Positions 60,965 through 64,000 of a DNA stretch of 64,000 bases are shown piece by piece (the stretch's first letter is position 1; the number at the start of each line of letters is the position of its first letter). Source of the DNA: Photobacterium sanguinicancri (GTDB taxonomy: Bacteria > Pseudomonadota > Gammaproteobacteria > Enterobacterales > Vibrionaceae); NCBI RefSeq assembly GCF_024346675.1, contig NZ_AP024850.1, positions 372,001 to 436,000 of the forward strand, given 5' to 3'. Below the pieces are notes generated by a model that saw only the letters and a list, made by a program, of their open reading frames with translations, was not told where the DNA came from and did no database searches. The translations under genes and the position numbers were made by a program.

Positions 60965-62881
60965 TTACAATTTAAAGGTTCCAACCATAGAATCTAAGCG
61001 CTGAGATAGTGCACGTAGTTCTTGGCTTGAATCTGCCAGTTCAGCTGCGGTATCTGCTGTACGTTGGGTTGTTTCATTTATTTCTTCAATGTTGCAGTTA
61101 ATGTCGTTAACCACAGTTGATTGTTCTTCAGTTGCGGTAGCAACTTGGGTGTTCATATCTGAAATCAGTGTAATACGTTCAGCAATAGAGACGAGCGCAC
61201 CAGATGCTTCGTCTGCGGCTGATACACCGTCTGACGTTAGCTGACGGCTTTGCTGCATGGCATTTACAGCGTTGCTTGCTTCTTCTTGTAGTCGATTGAT
61301 CATTGTTTGAATTTCGTTGGTCGAATCAGACGTACGGCTTGCTAGACTGCGTACTTCATCGGCAACAACGGCAAAGCCACGACCTTGCTCACCTGCACGA
61401 GCCGCTTCAATCGCAGCATTAAGTGCTAGCAAGTTGGTCTGCTCTGAAATGCCACGAATGGTATCTAGGATGCTGCCAATCGCTTGAGTATTGTTAGCCA
61501 GAGAACCAATAACATCACTTACTTGTGCGACATCATTTGACAATTGGTTAATGCTGTTGCGGGCTTGACCAACGACGTCTTGACCATTTTGTGTTTCGCT
61601 TTCAGCATTCTGAGCTGCATCTGCGGCTTGTGCAGCATTACCTGCAATTTCATTTACCGTAGCGCCCATTTCGTTAATAGCGGTAACAACTTGAATGGTT
61701 CGGTCGCGTTGGCTGTGGCTATTATCTAGTGTTAGTTGAGCTTGTGAAGCAACAGCTTCAGCGGCACTGCGCAATGAATTACCCGTTTCTGCTACTTCAC
61801 GCACCGAATTATGGATTTTGCTGATGAAACTGTTAAAGCCAGCAGATAGCTGCGCGATCTCGTCTTTACCTTCAATGTCGATACGGCGACGTAAATCACC
61901 TTCACCCTCACCAAGATCTTTAAATACAGCGGCAAGGTTGGCGATAGGGCGAGTCACTGAACTTGCTAAAACGATAGCAACAAAAATGAACAAAGCAGCG
62001 ATGCCTAATGTCCAAAGCATGATTTGTGTTGTAGCTTTATCTAACTCCGAGAAAGCTTCATGTTTTGGCAGCTCAGCAACCACATACCAATCCATTGATG
62101 GAATGTAGCTTGTTGCGACTAAAGTAGCAGTGCCATTAATCTCGGTTTCAGTGATATTAATATCGTGTTGGTTTAGGATTTTGCGCGATACATTGGCACC
62201 ATAGAGCTGGTCTAAACTGGTTTTACCCATTTTGCTGGTATCTTTATGTAGGCGAACCTGACCTTGTGCATCAGCAAGGTATACAAAACCTGTTTGCTCT
62301 AGCTGGAAACGGTTGATAAGGCTAACCATGTCATCAAGTGACTTAGACAGGCCTGCCATCCCTTTACCATTCAGTTGCTGGTAATTAATGAATAGTTTGA
62401 CATCACCATTCTCTTCACGGAAGACATTGAGCATGCGAGCCTGGTTGCCAGATGTAAAGCCATAGAACCAGCCATCTTGCTGGTGATTCAAGCGGCGTAA
62501 AAAGCCATCTTGGTTCCAGTAATCGCCTGTAGAGCGATTGGCTACAGATGCATCGAAAAGTTGATACTGATTTTTGGTATCATTGAGCAACTGAATTAAA
62601 TTTTGTTCTTGAGCATTGCTTTGGTCTGAATTATAAAACTCAAGAATAAAGCGATTTGTTGCTATTTGCTCAGCCGCCGATTGAAGCTGCGAGACTTCTT
62701 TATCAATGGCATTACGAATTTGCATTAAAGTTGCTGGTAACTCGGAGTTGAGTAATCGGTTTTCAACAACAGTGCGAGCTTGATTTTGACTAATAAACCC
62801 CACTAAGGCAGTAGAAGCCAGCACGGCGAGTACCATCGCAAAGATTAGCTTTTGTTTTATGGTTAAACTATTGAATTTCAT
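60965..62881 (-). CDS. Methyl-accepting chemotaxis protein (second of tandem pair)
   Basis: Chemoreceptor of 638 aa with the same architecture as its neighbour: transmembrane helix 1 (about residues 12-31), Cache-type sensor domain, transmembrane helix 2, HAMP and signalling domain. The cytoplasmic halves are almost identical (for example [19 protein letters not shown] and NIEEIN-TTQRTA), while the periplasmic halves differ clearly though still recognisably related, e.g. both contain [13 protein letters not shown] or [14 protein letters not shown] tandem duplication with diverged sensing is likely. Ligand unknown. Divergent from the patatin gene by 51 bp. Confidence 0.94.
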   Translation of the reverse strand: MKFNSLTIKQKLIFAMVLAVLASTALVGFISQNQARTVVENRLLNSELPATLMQIRNAIDKEVSQLQSAAEQIATNRFILEFYNSDQSNAQEQNLIQLLNDTKNQYQLFDASVANRSTGDYWNQDGFLRRLNHQQDGWFYGFTSGNQARMLNVFREENGDVKLFINYQQLNGKGMAGLSKSLDDMVSLINRFQLEQTGFVYLADAQGQVRLHKDTSKMGKTSLDQLYGANVSRKILNQHDINITETEINGTATLVATSYIPSMDWYVVAELPKHEAFSELDKATTQIMLWTLGIAALFIFVAIVLASSVTRPIANLAAVFKDLGEGEGDLRRRIDIEGKDEIAQLSAGFNSFISKIHNSVREVAETGNSLRSAAEAVASQAQLTLDNSHSQRDRTIQVVTAINEMGATVNEIAGNAAQAADAAQNAESETQNGQDVVGQARNSINQLSNDVAQVSDVIGSLANNTQAIGSILDTIRGISEQTNLLALNAAIEAARAGEQGRGFAVVADEVRSLASRTSDSTNEIQTMINRLQEEASNAVNAMQQSRQLTSDGVSAADEASGALVSIAERITLISDMNTQVATATEEQSTVVNDINCNIEEINETTQRTADTAAELADSSQELRALSQRLDSMVGTFKL

Positions 62882-62932
62882 AAGGCTTAGCTGTTTCTTT
62901 TATAGGAATTAGTAGAAGAGTAGAACACGAAG

Positions 62933-64000
62933 ATGATAACGAGACTTTTCCCCGCAGCTATTCAGGCTCTACAGCCCAGTTGTTATCTGCCGCTAAAGCG
63001 AATTTCTTTAGTTTTATTTGCGTTATTTTGCAGTTTTATTCATTCCGCCACTGCATTGGCGCAAGAACGTCCAAAAATAGGTGTTGTTCTTGGTGGTGGT
63101 GGGGCTAAAGGTGCTGCTCATATCGGTGTTTTGCGCGCGCTTGAAGAGATGCATATTCCTGTTGATTATATTGCCGGTACCAGCATGGGAGCCTATGTCG
63201 GTGGGCTATATGCGACAGGGATGAGCGCGAATGAAATTGAATCTTTCCTTGAGACAATTGACTGGAACAATGGCTACAAAGACCGAGTCGAGCGAAGCGA
63301 TCGACGAGTGCGCGATAAGCAAAAAGAAGACCGCTTTCAAATTGGCACTGATGTTGGGTTTGATTTTTGGCAGCTGAAGGTGCCGAAAGGCTTTGTTCAA
63401 GGCCAAAATATGGCGAAGATTCTGCGTGAAACATCGGGAAATATTGCCGCTAAAGAAAGCTTCGATTTACTGCCTATCCCTTTTCGAGCGATGGCGACGG
63501 ATATTGAAAATTTAACATCGGTTGAACTGAAAAGTGGCGATTTAGCCAGGGCGATGCAGGCGAGTATGTCGATCCCTGCGATTTTGCCACCATTAGAGTT
63601 AGGTGAGCAGTTATTGGTTGATGGTGGTATCACCAATAACTTGCCTGTTTCTGTGGTGAAAGCCATGGGAGCTGACATTGTTATTGTGGTGGATATTAGT
63701 AACGACTTTAAAGGGCGAGATGAATTAAAGAGTTATTTTGCAGTAATGGATCAGCTAACTGACTTTATGATTCGAAAAAACACTGAGCATCAGTTGAGTT
63801 TATTGACTGACAGCGATGTGCTGATTAAGCCCGATGTCCTCGGGATTTCAACGACAGATGTCACTAAAATGCCAGAGGCTAGTCAGCATGGTTATGACGC
63901 AACAATGGCGTTAGCACCACAATTGGCATCTTTAGGTAATAGCCGGGATTTTCAAACGTATATTGATAAAAAACAACGTCTTCGCCGTCAGTTAGAACGA
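62933..64000 (+). CDS. Patatin-like phospholipase (C-terminus outside window)
   Basis: Open from the ATG at 62933 to the window end (356 codons). Signal-like hydrophobic segment at about residues 25-43 (ending SATALAQ), then a patatin domain: oxyanion motif GGGGAKG (54-60), nucleophile Ser84 in GTSMG and Asp230 in the DGG dyad. Secreted patatins of this size class in Vibrionaceae usually continue into a POTRA plus outer-membrane beta-barrel (PlpD-type, type Vd secretion); the end of the gene is not in view, so this is inference. The minus-strand frames that overlap it are shadows. Confidence 0.88.
   Translation, partial: MITRLFPAAIQALQPSCYLPLKRISLVLFALFCSFIHSATALAQERPKIGVVLGGGGAKGAAHIGVLRALEEMHIPVDYIAGTSMGAYVGGLYATGMSANEIESFLETIDWNNGYKDRVERSDRRVRDKQKEDRFQIGTDVGFDFWQLKVPKGFVQGQNMAKILRETSGNIAAKESFDLLPIPFRAMATDIENLTSVELKSGDLARAMQASMSIPAILPPLELGEQLLVDGGITNNLPVSVVKAMGADIVIVVDISNDFKGRDELKSYFAVMDQLTDFMIRKNTEHQLSLLTDSDVLIKPDVLGISTTDVTKMPEASQHGYDATMALAPQLASLGNSRDFQTYIDKKQRLRRQLER

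Noticed and set aside
63105..63678. Minus-strand frames inside the patatin gene
   Set aside because: The plus strand carries intact catalytic motifs over the same bases.

Overview
The window is ordinary chromosomal backbone of a gammaproteobacterium, most likely a member of the Vibrionaceae close to Photobacterium. Protein sequences and gene order point that way: a petABC operon beside sspAB, a pilABCD cluster beside nadC/ampD and coaE-zapD-yacG, a dciA-type gene beside secA, and rnpB directly before the dcw cluster. The genus is an inference; the family-level call is firmer. I see no insertion sequence, prophage, integron, CRISPR array, tRNA or rRNA gene, and no defence or secondary-metabolite island.

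Layout. 1-5.7 kb: a Ca/Na antiporter (partial) diverges from the mlaFEDCB phospholipid-transport operon, which runs into ibaG and murA. 5.8-9 kb (minus strand): the periplasmic proteases degS and degQ, then zapG. 9.1-11.6 kb: zapE and the rplM-rpsI ribosomal operon. 11.9-15.7 kb: the cytochrome bc1 operon petABC and sspA-sspB. 15.8-19.1 kb (minus): dolP, diaA, yraN, lpoA. 19.2-20.6 kb: rsmI and the RNase P RNA gene. 20.85-38 kb: the full dcw cluster mraZ-rsmH-ftsL-ftsI-murE-murF-mraY-murD-ftsW-murG-murC-ftsQ-ftsA-ftsZ-lpxC, with no ddl gene between murC and ftsQ. 38-42.6 kb: dciA (minus), secA and mutT, then yacG-zapD-coaE (minus). 43.9-48.4 kb (minus): pilABCD. 48.7-50.4 kb: divergent nadC and ampD. 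50.7-57.7 kb: the pyruvate dehydrogenase locus pdhR-aceE-aceF-lpdA. 57.8-64 kb: aphA, two tandem paralogous chemoreceptors, and a patatin-like phospholipase cut by the window end.

Functionally the window is dominated by envelope growth and division. MurA through MurG make lipid II, FtsI/FtsW polymerise it at the septum, FtsQLA/FtsZ build the divisome, and ZapD/ZapE/ZapG adjust it. LpoA supports PBP1a, AmpD recycles muropeptides, and LpxC, Mla and DolP maintain the outer membrane. DegS/DegQ link envelope stress to the sigma-E response, and a sigma-E-like promoter can be read in front of degQ.

I did not find a new multi-gene system. The observations most worth a second look are small: a yraN gene with no ATG/GTG/TTG start for its complete conserved reading frame, a perfect -10 box inside an inverted repeat before ftsQ, a long inverted repeat before lpdA, a strong terminator placed almost on top of the sspA ribosome-binding site, a secA leader without SecM, a 12-bp-period repeat between pilB and pilC, and exactly phased MraZ operator repeats. 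All homology statements come from reading the translations against remembered family features; no database search was run.
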